DNA from: Pedobacter sp. Leaf250
GTDB taxonomy: Bacteria; Bacteroidota; Bacteroidia; Sphingobacteriales; Sphingobacteriaceae
Assembly: GCF_920984735.1 (NCBI RefSeq)
Contig: NZ_CAKLBU010000026.1
Coordinates: 1-61,214 of the forward strand
Reading direction: 5' to 3'
DNA length: 61,214 bases
Shown here: in pieces, positions 25,738 to 32,876 of the stretch
How the letters are laid out: the number at the start of each line of letters is the position of its first letter
Position numbering within the stretch: the stretch's first letter is position 1
Position numbers and translations under genes: made by a program
The notes under the pieces: model-generated
Seen by the model: only the letters and a program-made list of their open reading frames with translations
What the model was told of the DNA's origin: nothing
Database searches by the model: none

Positions 25738-25897
25738 GTCGTCTTTTCGACTGGAACGCAGCGAAATGGAGAAATCTTGAAACTAGATTATTTTTAATTT
25801 TCAAAGATTTCTCCACTGCGGTCGAAATGACGAGTATGTTTTTAGCCATTTGGCTTTGCGTCCTTTGCGAAAAACTTAACGCTCTTTGCGGTTAACC
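25738..25897. repeat. Long imperfect inverted repeat and rRNA-like word repeat
   Basis: Left arm 25739-25780 (TCGACTGGAACGCAGCGAAA, TGGAGAAATCTT) and right arm 25802-25834 (AAGATTTCTCCACTGCGGTC, GAAATGACGAG) form an imperfect inverted repeat. Next to it, GCGTCCTTTGCGAAAAACTT and GCTCTTTGCGGTTAA at 25857-25895 is another dispersed family; the rsmD stop codon falls inside this second copy. Confidence 0.75.
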
Positions 25898-26428
25898 AAA
25901 TTCAAAAAAACTAAAAGAAGAATTTCCGTATTTTCTGGTTTCAGTATAGCCTGGCTGGCTGTTTAGTTTCATGTTGCTTTGATGTTCTACAACTAAAAGT
26001 CCATCAGGTTTAAGCAATTTTTGCGCTTCAATTATCACTGGGATTTGTGGAATATTCGGCATGTTGTAAGGCGGGTCGGCGAAGATTAAATCATAAGAAC
26101 CTGTCATTTGTTTCAGTAACTTGAAAACATCTCCTTTGCGAACATCTACCTGATTAAATTCGTGTTTTTTAGCTACTGTTTTAACCCAATTAACGCAGCC
26201 ATAATCCATATCAATAGCCAATACACCTTCGGCGTTGCGAGAGGCAAATTCAAAAGTCAGGTTTCCTGTTCCGCAGAATAAATCAAGAACGGAACAAGTT
26301 TCTAAATCGAACCGATTATTTAAGATATTGAAAAGTGCCTCTTTTGCCATATCCGTAGTGGGGCGCACAGGTAAATTTGCAGGCGGCTGCAAACGAATTC
26401 CTTTTAATCTGCCTCCTATTATTCGCAT
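25892..26428 (-). CDS. rsmD: 16S rRNA (guanine966-N2)-methyltransferase
   Basis: This SAM-dependent enzyme methylates G966 of 16S rRNA in the 30S subunit. The 178-residue protein has MRIIGGRLKG at the N-terminus (RNA-binding RxxxG), RPTTDMAKEALFNIL, the SAM motif I DLFCGTGNLTFEFASR near residue 49 and the catalytic motif FADPPYNMPN (DPPY) near residue 118. It overlaps the upstream DUF3822 gene by 10 bp, so the two are translationally coupled. This DUF3822-rsmD pair is typical of Bacteroidota. Its last codons run into a dispersed repeat. Full length and normal. Confidence 0.95.
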   Translation of the reverse strand: MRIIGGRLKGIRLQPPANLPVRPTTDMAKEALFNILNNRFDLETCSVLDLFCGTGNLTFEFASRNAEGVLAIDMDYGCVNWVKTVAKKHEFNQVDVRKGDVFKLLKQMTGSYDLIFADPPYNMPNIPQIPVIIEAQKLLKPDGLLVVEHQSNMKLNSQPGYTETRKYGNSSFSFFEFG

Positions 26429-27225
26429 AAATCTAAAGCAAGCAACCCGCTGAAATAGTGTTTCGGCATATCGGCCAATAATTCACTGTTTTGTTTTCCT
26501 GCGGGAAGAAAAAAATAAAGGTTATTGAAATATTTTAGAAGCGTGTTATAATAATCATCGTCTTCGTTAATAATGCCTTGTAAATAAACCGGAGCAGATT
26601 CTGTTAAACCCAATTGCTCAATAATTAATAACAAAAAGTAATTAAATTCCTCTGCCGTTTCTGCTTCGTAATGGTTTTGAAAATTGATTTTTTTATCTTT
26701 TACAAACAGGACATTAAATGAGGATGCCGTAAAATCAATCAATAAAGCATCGCCAGATAAATGACTGAACAAAGCCAACAGCGGAGAAGATTGAGGGTAA
26801 AAAACCGTGTTTTCGGGAAGCTTTTCTTCCACCTTTTCATCCAATGAAAAAAGCGTATTAAAGCCCAATTCATCATGATGTTTGGTGTAAACTTTACCTT
26901 CCGGACCCAGAAATTTAGAATAAACGGAAAGGTTATCTTTATCAAACCATTCATCGGGAATGAAAATGAAATTCGAAGTGTGAATAGCAGCTTTTATAGC
27001 TGAATATTTCTGAGATAAAAAGGAGTCTGATTCAAAAGCTACCTTCAAATCTTGCTTTAAATCCTCACAACCTTGTTTATCAAAAATTACATTAATCTCC
27101 TCTGAATCTTTATTTATAACGGCGTAAGAAAAACTGTCATTCGTTATTTTTAATAATAAATGGCAGTTCACCGATGTGTCAGCTTTAAAATTCGGGTCGA
27201 CTAATAAAAGGCTGTTTTTACTCAT
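26419..27225 (-). CDS. DUF3822 family protein
   Basis: This is a 268-residue protein of the Bacteroidota-specific DUF3822 family. The start is ATG 27225; a longer frame to 27276 would begin before the promoter. It has an internal LLIDFTASSFNVLFVKDKK segment, like the second half of an actin/sugar-kinase ATPase fold, and a leading KNSLLLVDPNFKAD region, so an ASKHA-type fold is possible, but no phosphate-binding loop is clear. Function unknown. The gene is the first of an operon with rsmD (10-bp overlap), which suggests a role linked to ribosome or membrane biogenesis, without proof. A good promoter lies upstream. Confidence 0.88.
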   Translation of the reverse strand: MSKNSLLLVDPNFKADTSVNCHLLLKITNDSFSYAVINKDSEEINVIFDKQGCEDLKQDLKVAFESDSFLSQKYSAIKAAIHTSNFIFIPDEWFDKDNLSVYSKFLGPEGKVYTKHHDELGFNTLFSLDEKVEEKLPENTVFYPQSSPLLALFSHLSGDALLIDFTASSFNVLFVKDKKINFQNHYEAETAEEFNYFLLLIIEQLGLTESAPVYLQGIINEDDDYYNTLLKYFNNLYFFLPAGKQNSELLADMPKHYFSGLLALDLCE

Positions 27226-27230
27226 TAAAA

Positions 27231-27262
27231 CAAAAATAGAGTTTTTTAGAGATTTACCGCAA
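27231..27262 (-). promoter_or_regulatory. Promoter of the DUF3822-rsmD operon
   Basis: Minus strand: TTG (27262-27260), 21 bp, then TATTTTTG (27238-27231), close to the Bacteroidota consensus TTG-N19-TAnnTTTG. The box ends 5 bp before the ATG at 27225, implying a very short leader. Confidence 0.65.
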
Positions 27263-27311
27263 CCCAAAACCAACAAAAGAAATTAACAACAGATAAATAG
27301 AATAGACACAG

Positions 27312-27455
27312 ATGTTTTTTTGCCACAGTTTTTTGCCACGGAAACACGGATTGACACGGAAGTTTAATCGATTTCTTTCCGTGATTTCAGAGTTTCCGTG
27401 GCAAATGTTTTAGACATAATAATCCGTGTTTATCTGTGTACATCTGTGGTAAAAA
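27312..27455. repeat. Dispersed GCCACGGAAACACGG / CCACAGATG repeat
   Basis: The spacer has TTTGCCACGGAAACACGGAT and its inverted partner TTTCCGTGGCAAATGTTTTA (about 27337 and 27398), followed by AATCCGTGTTTATCTGTGTA CATCTGTGGT in two blocks. They form a large imperfect hairpin. The same words recur at 23899, 30590 and, in part, 58720. No gene here. Confidence 0.75.
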
Positions 27456-27530
27456 CCCAACTAAATCTTTTTACCAAAATCAAACCTTTCGCTTATCTGA
27501 AATCCAAAATATTCAGCTTAAATTCGAAAC

Positions 27531-28670
27531 ATGAGTTACAAGCCTACTTATAAAGCAGCAAACACAGTTGCGGCTAAAATTGAGCAACATTTTATAAAAC
27601 TGCATGCAAATGCAGCGGCGCAGGGCGAGTTGGATTTGGCGACACAGCCAGATAAAAAAATTATTGAGGCACTGATTGATGTTGCTTTTTGGAGTAGCTT
27701 GCGTAAAGAAGAAGGGCATTCGCCTCGCATTTCTGTGGCTTTTATGCCTCCATCGCAAACTTCTAAACCGCTAAAATTTGCTAAACCTTTGCCTTTAAAT
27801 GCCAATACTTTGACCAAAATCGCTCCTGGTATTGAGCGTTCGGGTATTCACTTAGGTGTTTGGGAAGAAAATGGCGAACTATATATATGGGGCACAACAT
27901 TAAACATTCCGAATTTTTGTTTCGTGGTTGATGTTTCTGAACCAGGACTTATTGTAATTAAACACCGTAGGATTTATGGCATTGGGAAATATACCAATGT
28001 TGCCGTTTTAAAGGGCGAGCAAATTAGAATTGTTGACGATACTTCTTGCTCTAATCGCGATTGTCCGCCGATTTTAAAAGCCTTGCTTGATTTAACTGTA
28101 CTCGCCAGTTGGAACGATCCGATAAATATTTTGATTCAGTTTTCTGTTTCTATGCGTAGCCATGGGCGGGGCGGGGCGTTACTGATTGTTCCAAAAAATG
28201 ATACCAAATGGGAAGAATCTATTATTCATCCGATACAATACTTAGTTGAACCACCTTTCTGTGGTTTATCAAACCTGGCCAAACAAAGTGGCAACCAAAG
28301 TGAGATTTTTTCTCAAGGTGCTTTACGTCGCGAGGTGGAGCATTTGGCAGGGTTAACCGCTGTTGACGGTGCAACTATAATTAATGAGCAATTTGATCTG
28401 ATTGCTTTTGGAGCAAAGATTGGCCGTGCGAAAGGCAAACCTACAGTAGAGCAAATTGCTTTTTCTGAACCGATTGTTGGTGGCGAAGACAAAATTTTAT
28501 ATCCAGGACAATTGGGTGGTACAAGGCATTTTTCAGTTGCGCAATTTGTTAACGACCAGCCGCAGGCTATTGGTTTAGTGGCTTCGCAAGATGGGCATTT
28601 TACTATTTTTAGTTGGAGTAAGCAGCAGAAGATGGTAATGGCACACCGTATTGAAACGTTGTTGTTGTAA
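27531..28670 (+). CDS. DACNV/DisA_N-like protein, candidate diadenylate cyclase
   Basis: The 379-residue cytoplasmic protein has an N-terminal sensor-like part (about 1-200, DACNV-type) and a C-terminal part (about 205-365) that reads like a diadenylate cyclase (DAC) domain, which condenses two ATP into cyclic di-AMP. The DAC-like signs are GRGGALLIVPKND (211-224, compare GALIV-E), the DGA motif in VDGATIIN (279-281), and GGTRHFSVAQFV (329-340), equivalent to GTRHRA, followed by AIGLVASQDGHFTIFSW, compare VSEETG. The second Arg of the RHR motif is Phe (RHF), so activity is uncertain. ATG 27531 gives a normal start; it is not in an operon. Alternative: a degenerate, ligand-sensing DAC fold. 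Confidence 0.75.
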   Translation: MSYKPTYKAANTVAAKIEQHFIKLHANAAAQGELDLATQPDKKIIEALIDVAFWSSLRKEEGHSPRISVAFMPPSQTSKPLKFAKPLPLNANTLTKIAPGIERSGIHLGVWEENGELYIWGTTLNIPNFCFVVDVSEPGLIVIKHRRIYGIGKYTNVAVLKGEQIRIVDDTSCSNRDCPPILKALLDLTVLASWNDPINILIQFSVSMRSHGRGGALLIVPKNDTKWEESIIHPIQYLVEPPFCGLSNLAKQSGNQSEIFSQGALRREVEHLAGLTAVDGATIINEQFDLIAFGAKIGRAKGKPTVEQIAFSEPIVGGEDKILYPGQLGGTRHFSVAQFVNDQPQAIGLVASQDGHFTIFSWSKQQKMVMAHRIETLLL

Positions 28671-28679
28671 TTGGAAAGG

Positions 28680-28706
28680 CGTCATTGCGAGGTACGAAGC
28701 AATCTC
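28680..28706. repeat. CATTGCGAG-family half element
   Basis: GCGTCATTGCGAGGTACGAA followed by GCAATCTC, just after the stop of the preceding gene; it is one arm of the palindrome that is complete at 47896-47958. Confidence 0.8.
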
Positions 28707-28721
28707 TTTACTTTTTTTCTT

Positions 28722-28893
28722 TTTGTCCTGGCCGGACGGGCTTTTTTCTTTTTGACAACAAAAAGAAGCAAAAATTGCCGGGCTGAAAATTTTCTTTTGA
28801 AATTAGTGGTTTGGCTTTGACAAGCTATCCCGAAAAATTTGATAGGCCGGATTTAAGTGGAACGGAGATAGAGTGGTAAGGCTTAGCTGGGTG
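28722..28893. repeat. 170-bp dispersed repeat, copy 1
   Basis: Copy 1 of a long repeat also found at 53000-53169. Shared landmarks in the same order: GACGGGCTTTTTTCTTTT, GACAACAAAA, AAATTGCCGG-CTGAAAAT, AAATTTG.TAGGCCGGATTTA, AACGGAGAT and GTGGTA.GGCTT.GCTGGGTG. The spacer 28671-29138 otherwise holds no supported gene; a frame at 28873-29163 is non-coding. Confidence 0.85.
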
Positions 28894-29138
28894 GGTTTGG
28901 CGTTCATGCATTTCGCAGGGACTAACATTAAAAAGAGCTTGTATCTTTGCTACCTAAACCGTATTGAAGCGGCATCTTTTTTGTTTCTGTACTTCGACAG
29001 GCTCAGTATGACATTTACAAAAAAGATACAGCGGAAAGACGGGCTGCTGCAAACGATTCGCAATACAATTGCTTTCCAAATTAATTATCAAAGCGAACAA
29101 TTAACCGATTACCCAGTTAAAACAATTAAACAACCTAC

Positions 29139-30572
29139 ATGTACATCGATAAAAGTCAACTAATTGCCCAATCTTACGAACATATGCCAACAAAAGAGCA
29201 GTTGCTTTTTTGCGAGCAGATGTCGAGGTTTTTGCAGGAGGCTGATGAGTACAAATGTTTTGTGCTGAAAGGTTATGCGGGTACGGGAAAAACGACTTCG
29301 GTAGCGGCATTGGTAAAAGTTTTGGCAAAGTTTAATCTGAGGAGCGAATTATTGGCGCCAACCGGGCGGGCGGCGAAAGTAATGAGTCAATATTCTTATC
29401 GGAAAGCATTAACCATTCATAAAAGAATTTATAGAAAACGTTCAGCGGCATCGCCTGAAATGCAATTCCAACTAGCGCCAAACCTATCAGAAAATACACT
29501 TTTTATTATCGATGAAGCTTCGATGATTGCTGATGAATTTAATGAAACGGGTTCCTCAATTTTGAGGGATTTATTGGAGTTTGTATACAACACGAAAAAC
29601 TGTTTTCTGCTTTTTGTTGGCGATACCGCACAGCTGCCACCTGTTGGGAGTTTGGATAGTCCTGCTTTGAACGAACAGTATTTGAAAGATAAATTTGCAT
29701 TAACTATAACCTCAGTGGAGTTAAAAGAAGTGGTTCGGCAGGAAAAAAAATCGGGCATTTTAGCCAATGCAACGATGTTGAGGAACCAGATCTCTAAAAA
29801 TCCTGAAAATCCGCTACCTAAATTTCTAACTAAAAAATACAAGGACATTTATAATATGGCGGGCGCCCGATTGGTTGAGGGTTTGGAATATGCCTACCGA
29901 AAATTCGGAATTGAAAATACGTTGGTGGTTTGCCGGTCTAACAAATCGGCGAATGTTTACAATCAACAAATCAGGGCTAGGTTGCTTTATCGTGAGGAAG
30001 AATTAACAGGTGGCGACCAGATTATGGTGGTTCGGAATAATTATTTTTGGCTGCCCGAAAATGAGGAAACTGCTTTCATAGCCAATGGCGATATGGCCAA
30101 GGTAATTCGGGTGCGTGGCGAAGAAGAACGTTATGGTTTTCGCTTTACTGATGCTACGTTAGAATTTTTGGATTTTCCTGCTGCAGGACAAATTAGCTGT
30201 AAAGTGATGCTGGATACCTTGAACTTGGAATCAGCAAATCTGCCATACGAGCAGAATAAGAAACTTTTCGATGGTTTAAATGCAGATTATGAACACATCG
30301 CAAATAAAAGAGAACGTATGCTGGCCATAAAAGCCGACCCATTTTATAACGCATTGCAAATTAAGTTTGCCTATGCGGTTACTTGTCACAAGGCACAAGG
30401 CGGTCAGTGGGATGCGGTTTTCGCCGACCAGGGTTATTTAACGGAAGAAATGATCGATTTGGATTTTCTACGCTGGTTGTACACGGCAGTAACAAGAGCT
30501 AAAAAGGAGTTGTATTTGGTTAATTTTGCTCCACAGCTTTTTGCGAAAACTGCGCAGGAAGATTACTTTTAG
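29139..30572 (+). CDS. AAA ATPase, RecD2/UvrD-like superfamily 1 DNA helicase
   Basis: This is a 477-residue SF1 helicase of the kind related to RecD2 and Dda, probably involved in DNA repair or replication restart. Motifs are complete: GYAGTGKTTSVAALV (Walker A, about 46-60), LLAPTGRAAKVMS (Ia), LFIIDEASMI (Walker B/II), LLFVGDTAQLPPVGS (III), EVVRQEKKSGILANATMLR (IV), and at the C-terminus YAVTCHKAQGGQWDAVFAD (V) and FLRWLYTAVTRAKKELYLV (VI). No nuclease domain is present. The start is ATG 29139; a later Met (MPTKEQLL) is possible. It is not clearly in an operon with the next gene, about 195 bp on. Confidence 0.92.
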   Translation: MYIDKSQLIAQSYEHMPTKEQLLFCEQMSRFLQEADEYKCFVLKGYAGTGKTTSVAALVKVLAKFNLRSELLAPTGRAAKVMSQYSYRKALTIHKRIYRKRSAASPEMQFQLAPNLSENTLFIIDEASMIADEFNETGSSILRDLLEFVYNTKNCFLLFVGDTAQLPPVGSLDSPALNEQYLKDKFALTITSVELKEVVRQEKKSGILANATMLRNQISKNPENPLPKFLTKKYKDIYNMAGARLVEGLEYAYRKFGIENTLVVCRSNKSANVYNQQIRARLLYREEELTGGDQIMVVRNNYFWLPENEETAFIANGDMAKVIRVRGEEERYGFRFTDATLEFLDFPAAGQISCKVMLDTLNLESANLPYEQNKKLFDGLNADYEHIANKRERMLAIKADPFYNALQIKFAYAVTCHKAQGGQWDAVFADQGYLTEEMIDLDFLRWLYTAVTRAKKELYLVNFAPQLFAKTAQEDYF

Positions 30573-30589
30573 GAGATGATGAATGATAT

Positions 30590-30740
30590 TAACCACAGAT
30601 ATACAGGATAAACACAGATAAGTTTGCCATTATTTCAGATTAGAATTCATTATATAACACATCAACTTAAATGCGCTAAAATGTTTTACATGGTTCAAAA
30701 AATCGATAACATCTGCGGTCAACCACGCTTTAATTTTTAC
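30590..30740. repeat. CCACAGAT-type repeat and related words
   Basis: TTAACCACAGATATACAGGA TAAACACAGATAA in two blocks at about 30589-30622, then ACATGGTTCAAAAAATCGAT AACATCTGCGGTCAACC at 30687-30724. These are members of the same dispersed family as 27312-27455. No gene is seen in the spacer. Confidence 0.65.
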
Positions 30741-30766
30741 CTTGAATCGCTAACCAAAATTATACT

Positions 30767-31432
30767 ATGAAATTCGCATTTAGCCTTAAAAATAAGCTGA
30801 AAGTTGCATTCTTGCTATTCTGTATCATGTGTTGCACTTTGCTTATTCGTTTTTTGGAAGATAAAAGTGTAACAAAAATTAACGAGTCTTTTATCTCAAT
30901 GTATAATGATCGATTGGTTCCGGCAACTGATTTATTTTTTATTGCCGAAAACCTTTATCATAAAAACGCCATTCTACAGGATGTTTTTTCAAGTGGAATG
31001 GATCCGTCGACCATCATTTCAGAAATTAATAAGAACAATCTAAAAATCGATTCTGTTATCACTAAATACGAATTGACACTATTGGTAAAGCAAGAAAAAA
31101 CCTTTCTTAACGATTTTAAAGAAGCCTTGAATATTCAACAACAATTGGAAAATAAGATGTTGACTTTAGCAAGCAATGAGGGAAAACAAATCTACGAGTC
31201 GATTGGAAGAACTGCATCGACGAAAACACTCGAGAAACTTTCTGCATTGATTAAAATTCAATCGAAAGTGGGAGACGAGCTGATTAAAGATTCTAAAATC
31301 TTTGTCTCAGGAACGAAAATTTACTCCACATTTCAAGGTATTCTGGCCGTTATCATCGGCATCATGATTGTGTCGATTATCTCAGCATCCAACATGGTAA
31401 AAATTCAGAATGATAAGTTTAATCTGAATTAG
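30767..31432 (+). CDS. Methyl-accepting-chemoreceptor-like four-helix-bundle sensor (no signalling domain)
   Basis: This 221-residue protein has two membrane segments, at about residues 10-29 and 187-208, flanking a ~155-residue periplasmic helical domain that reads like the MCP four-helix-bundle sensor (INESFISMYNDRLVPATDLFFIAENLYHKNAI, in blocks). The family normally continues with HAMP and MA domains in the cytoplasm; here only 13 residues follow the second membrane helix, and no frameshift continuation was found in the downstream 100 bp. It therefore is a stand-alone sensor, perhaps acting through another membrane protein. Start at ATG 30767. No chemotaxis genes are adjacent. Confidence 0.8.
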   Translation: MKFAFSLKNKLKVAFLLFCIMCCTLLIRFLEDKSVTKINESFISMYNDRLVPATDLFFIAENLYHKNAILQDVFSSGMDPSTIISEINKNNLKIDSVITKYELTLLVKQEKTFLNDFKEALNIQQQLENKMLTLASNEGKQIYESIGRTASTKTLEKLSALIKIQSKVGDELIKDSKIFVSGTKIYSTFQGILAVIIGIMIVSIISASNMVKIQNDKFNLN

Positions 31433-31440
31433 TTTTATCG

Positions 31441-31520
31441 CAGTTAAAAATTAACCACATAAGAAACATAAGAACATATCAGCTCAAATGACCTTATATG
31501 TCTTATATGGTTCAAAAATT
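31441..31520. repeat. AACCACATAAG inverted repeat
   Basis: TTAACCACATAAGAAACATA at 31446 and its inverted partner TGTCTTATATGGTTC at 31498-31512, with near-matches between them, can form a hairpin between the convergent genes. It may double as a terminator. Confidence 0.6.
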
Positions 31521-31528
31521 GTAGCACC

Positions 31529-32374
31529 CTATTCCGCATCCTCATCGGTTAACAACCGAATCGAATCATCAGAAAGTACAATTAACCGCTCTTTATAAAG
31601 CGAACCTATCGTTTTCTTAAAGGCACTTTTGCTAATCTGAAAACGGTGGTAAATTTCCTCTGGAGAACTTTTATCACCCAATTCAATTACACCGCCACTC
31701 TTTTTCAATTCAGCCAAAATCATTTCTTTCGAATCAAGAATATGCCCATAACCGCTGGGTTGTAAAGTCAAATCAATTTTACCTTCAACTCTAATTTTTT
31801 TAATCCAACCTTTGCGCTGTTCGCCAACTTGAAGGTTATCAAAAACCTCGTTGTGGTACAATAAACCAATATAAGTATTATTAATAATCGCGTTGAAGCC
31901 CAAATCAGTTTCTTCAGTAATTAACAAACTAACCTCGTCGCCCTCTTCAAAATCGAAGTCTTCCTCTTCAACAAAATCGTACAATTTCGATGATGCCAAA
32001 AGGCGTTCGCTATTTTCGTCCAGGTACAAATAAACTACGTATTTGTAGCCTTTTTGCATTGGTCGTTTTTGTTCTTTAGTTGGCACATAAACATCTTTAT
32101 CTATACCTAAATCGATATAAGTGCCATCTTCGCCATCAGCAACAACTTTTAAGAAAGCAAAATCTCCTACTTCGGCATAAGCTTTTTGCGTAGTTCCAGT
32201 TAAGCGGCCATCTTTTTGAATGTAAACAAAAACGCTCACATTATCACCAATTTCCAAACCTTTTGGTACATATTGGTAAGGCAAAATGACTAATTTATCG
32301 CCATCAGTTAAGTTTAAACCAGCCTCGGTTTTGCTTAAAACTCTTAATTCGTTGTATTTTCCTATTTCAATCAT
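31529..32374 (-). CDS. CvfB family S1-domain RNA-binding protein
   Basis: This 281-residue protein resembles CvfB (YitL), which carries three S1-like RNA-binding domains and a C-terminal winged helix and affects virulence and gene expression in Firmicutes. Sequence signs are GLEIGDNVSVFVYIQKDGRLTGTT (early S1), DGEDGTYIDLGIDKDVYVP (second), GDEVSLLITEETDLGFNAIINNTYIGLLYH (third) and a C-terminal SSPEEIYHRFQISKSAFKKTIGSLYKE winged helix, each given in blocks. It is strongly acidic overall. A TACCTTTG box lies 33 bp upstream. Convergent with the sensor gene; no operon partner. Confidence 0.88.
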   Translation of the reverse strand: MIEIGKYNELRVLSKTEAGLNLTDGDKLVILPYQYVPKGLEIGDNVSVFVYIQKDGRLTGTTQKAYAEVGDFAFLKVVADGEDGTYIDLGIDKDVYVPTKEQKRPMQKGYKYVVYLYLDENSERLLASSKLYDFVEEEDFDFEEGDEVSLLITEETDLGFNAIINNTYIGLLYHNEVFDNLQVGEQRKGWIKKIRVEGKIDLTLQPSGYGHILDSKEMILAELKKSGGVIELGDKSSPEEIYHRFQISKSAFKKTIGSLYKERLIVLSDDSIRLLTDEDAE

Positions 32375-32406
32375 AATATGGGCACCATTTTCTTCAATGG
32401 TTACAA

Positions 32407-32414
32407 CAAAGGTA
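32407..32414 (-). promoter_or_regulatory. Putative -7 box (TACCTTTG) of the CvfB gene
   Basis: The minus-strand octamer matches TAnnTTTG and lies about 33 bp before the ATG at 32374. No matching -33 TTG at the expected spacing. Confidence 0.45.
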
Positions 32415-32842
32415 GCAATGTTTGAGTGGATTATATTTTAATTATTTGGAAAGGTGCTGTTATGTTTCATCGGATTGGTTCTGTCGGGCTGTTCGCTAAA
32501 TCTTTTAAAACATCTGTCATTCCGAGGAACGAAGAATCTGTTTCATCGGTTGCAGAGAATGTGAACTTAGGTAGTTGCAATTTTAAAAGTATACCGCTGC
32601 CATCCCGTTTAGAAACAAAGGATTTTGCAAAACGCAATAAACTTTGGGAGTTAATTTCTATTTGATTCCGTTGGTTGAAACCAACAGCAATGAATATCGA
32701 GCGCTAGCCATTATGCTATTCATTGCAGGCTGATTTGACTGCCTTTCATCAAATAATTGACCAAGGCTTTAGCCGAATTAATGTAACCAAATCACAATGG
32801 TAAAAATTAAAATAAACATACCATCTATTCAGATAATTGGGT
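32415..32842. other. Intergenic region with dispersed repeat fragments
   Basis: No gene is supported; a 79-codon frame at 32426-32665 is translated repeat. CTGTCATTCCGAGGAACGAA GAATCTG at 32516-32542 is a GTCATTCCGAGG-type element. GTTGGTTGAAACCAACAGCA ATGAAT at about 32671-32695 is a hairpin with partners CTATTCATTGC at 32716 and CAAGGCTTTAGCCGAATTAA at 32763. Confidence 0.6.
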
Positions 32843-32850
32843 TAAATTTG
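32843..32850 (+). promoter_or_regulatory. Putative -7 box (TAAATTTG) of the ABC exporter operon
   Basis: TAAATTTG matches TAnnTTTG and ends 26 bp before ATG 32877. No TTG at the best spacing, so moderate support. Confidence 0.45.
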
Positions 32851-32876
32851 ATGTTTACAATAGTTCATATCACAAC

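Noticed and set aside
28873..29163. 96-codon frame before the helicase
   Set aside because: It overlaps the long dispersed repeat, overlaps the helicase start, and has no recognisable protein features.
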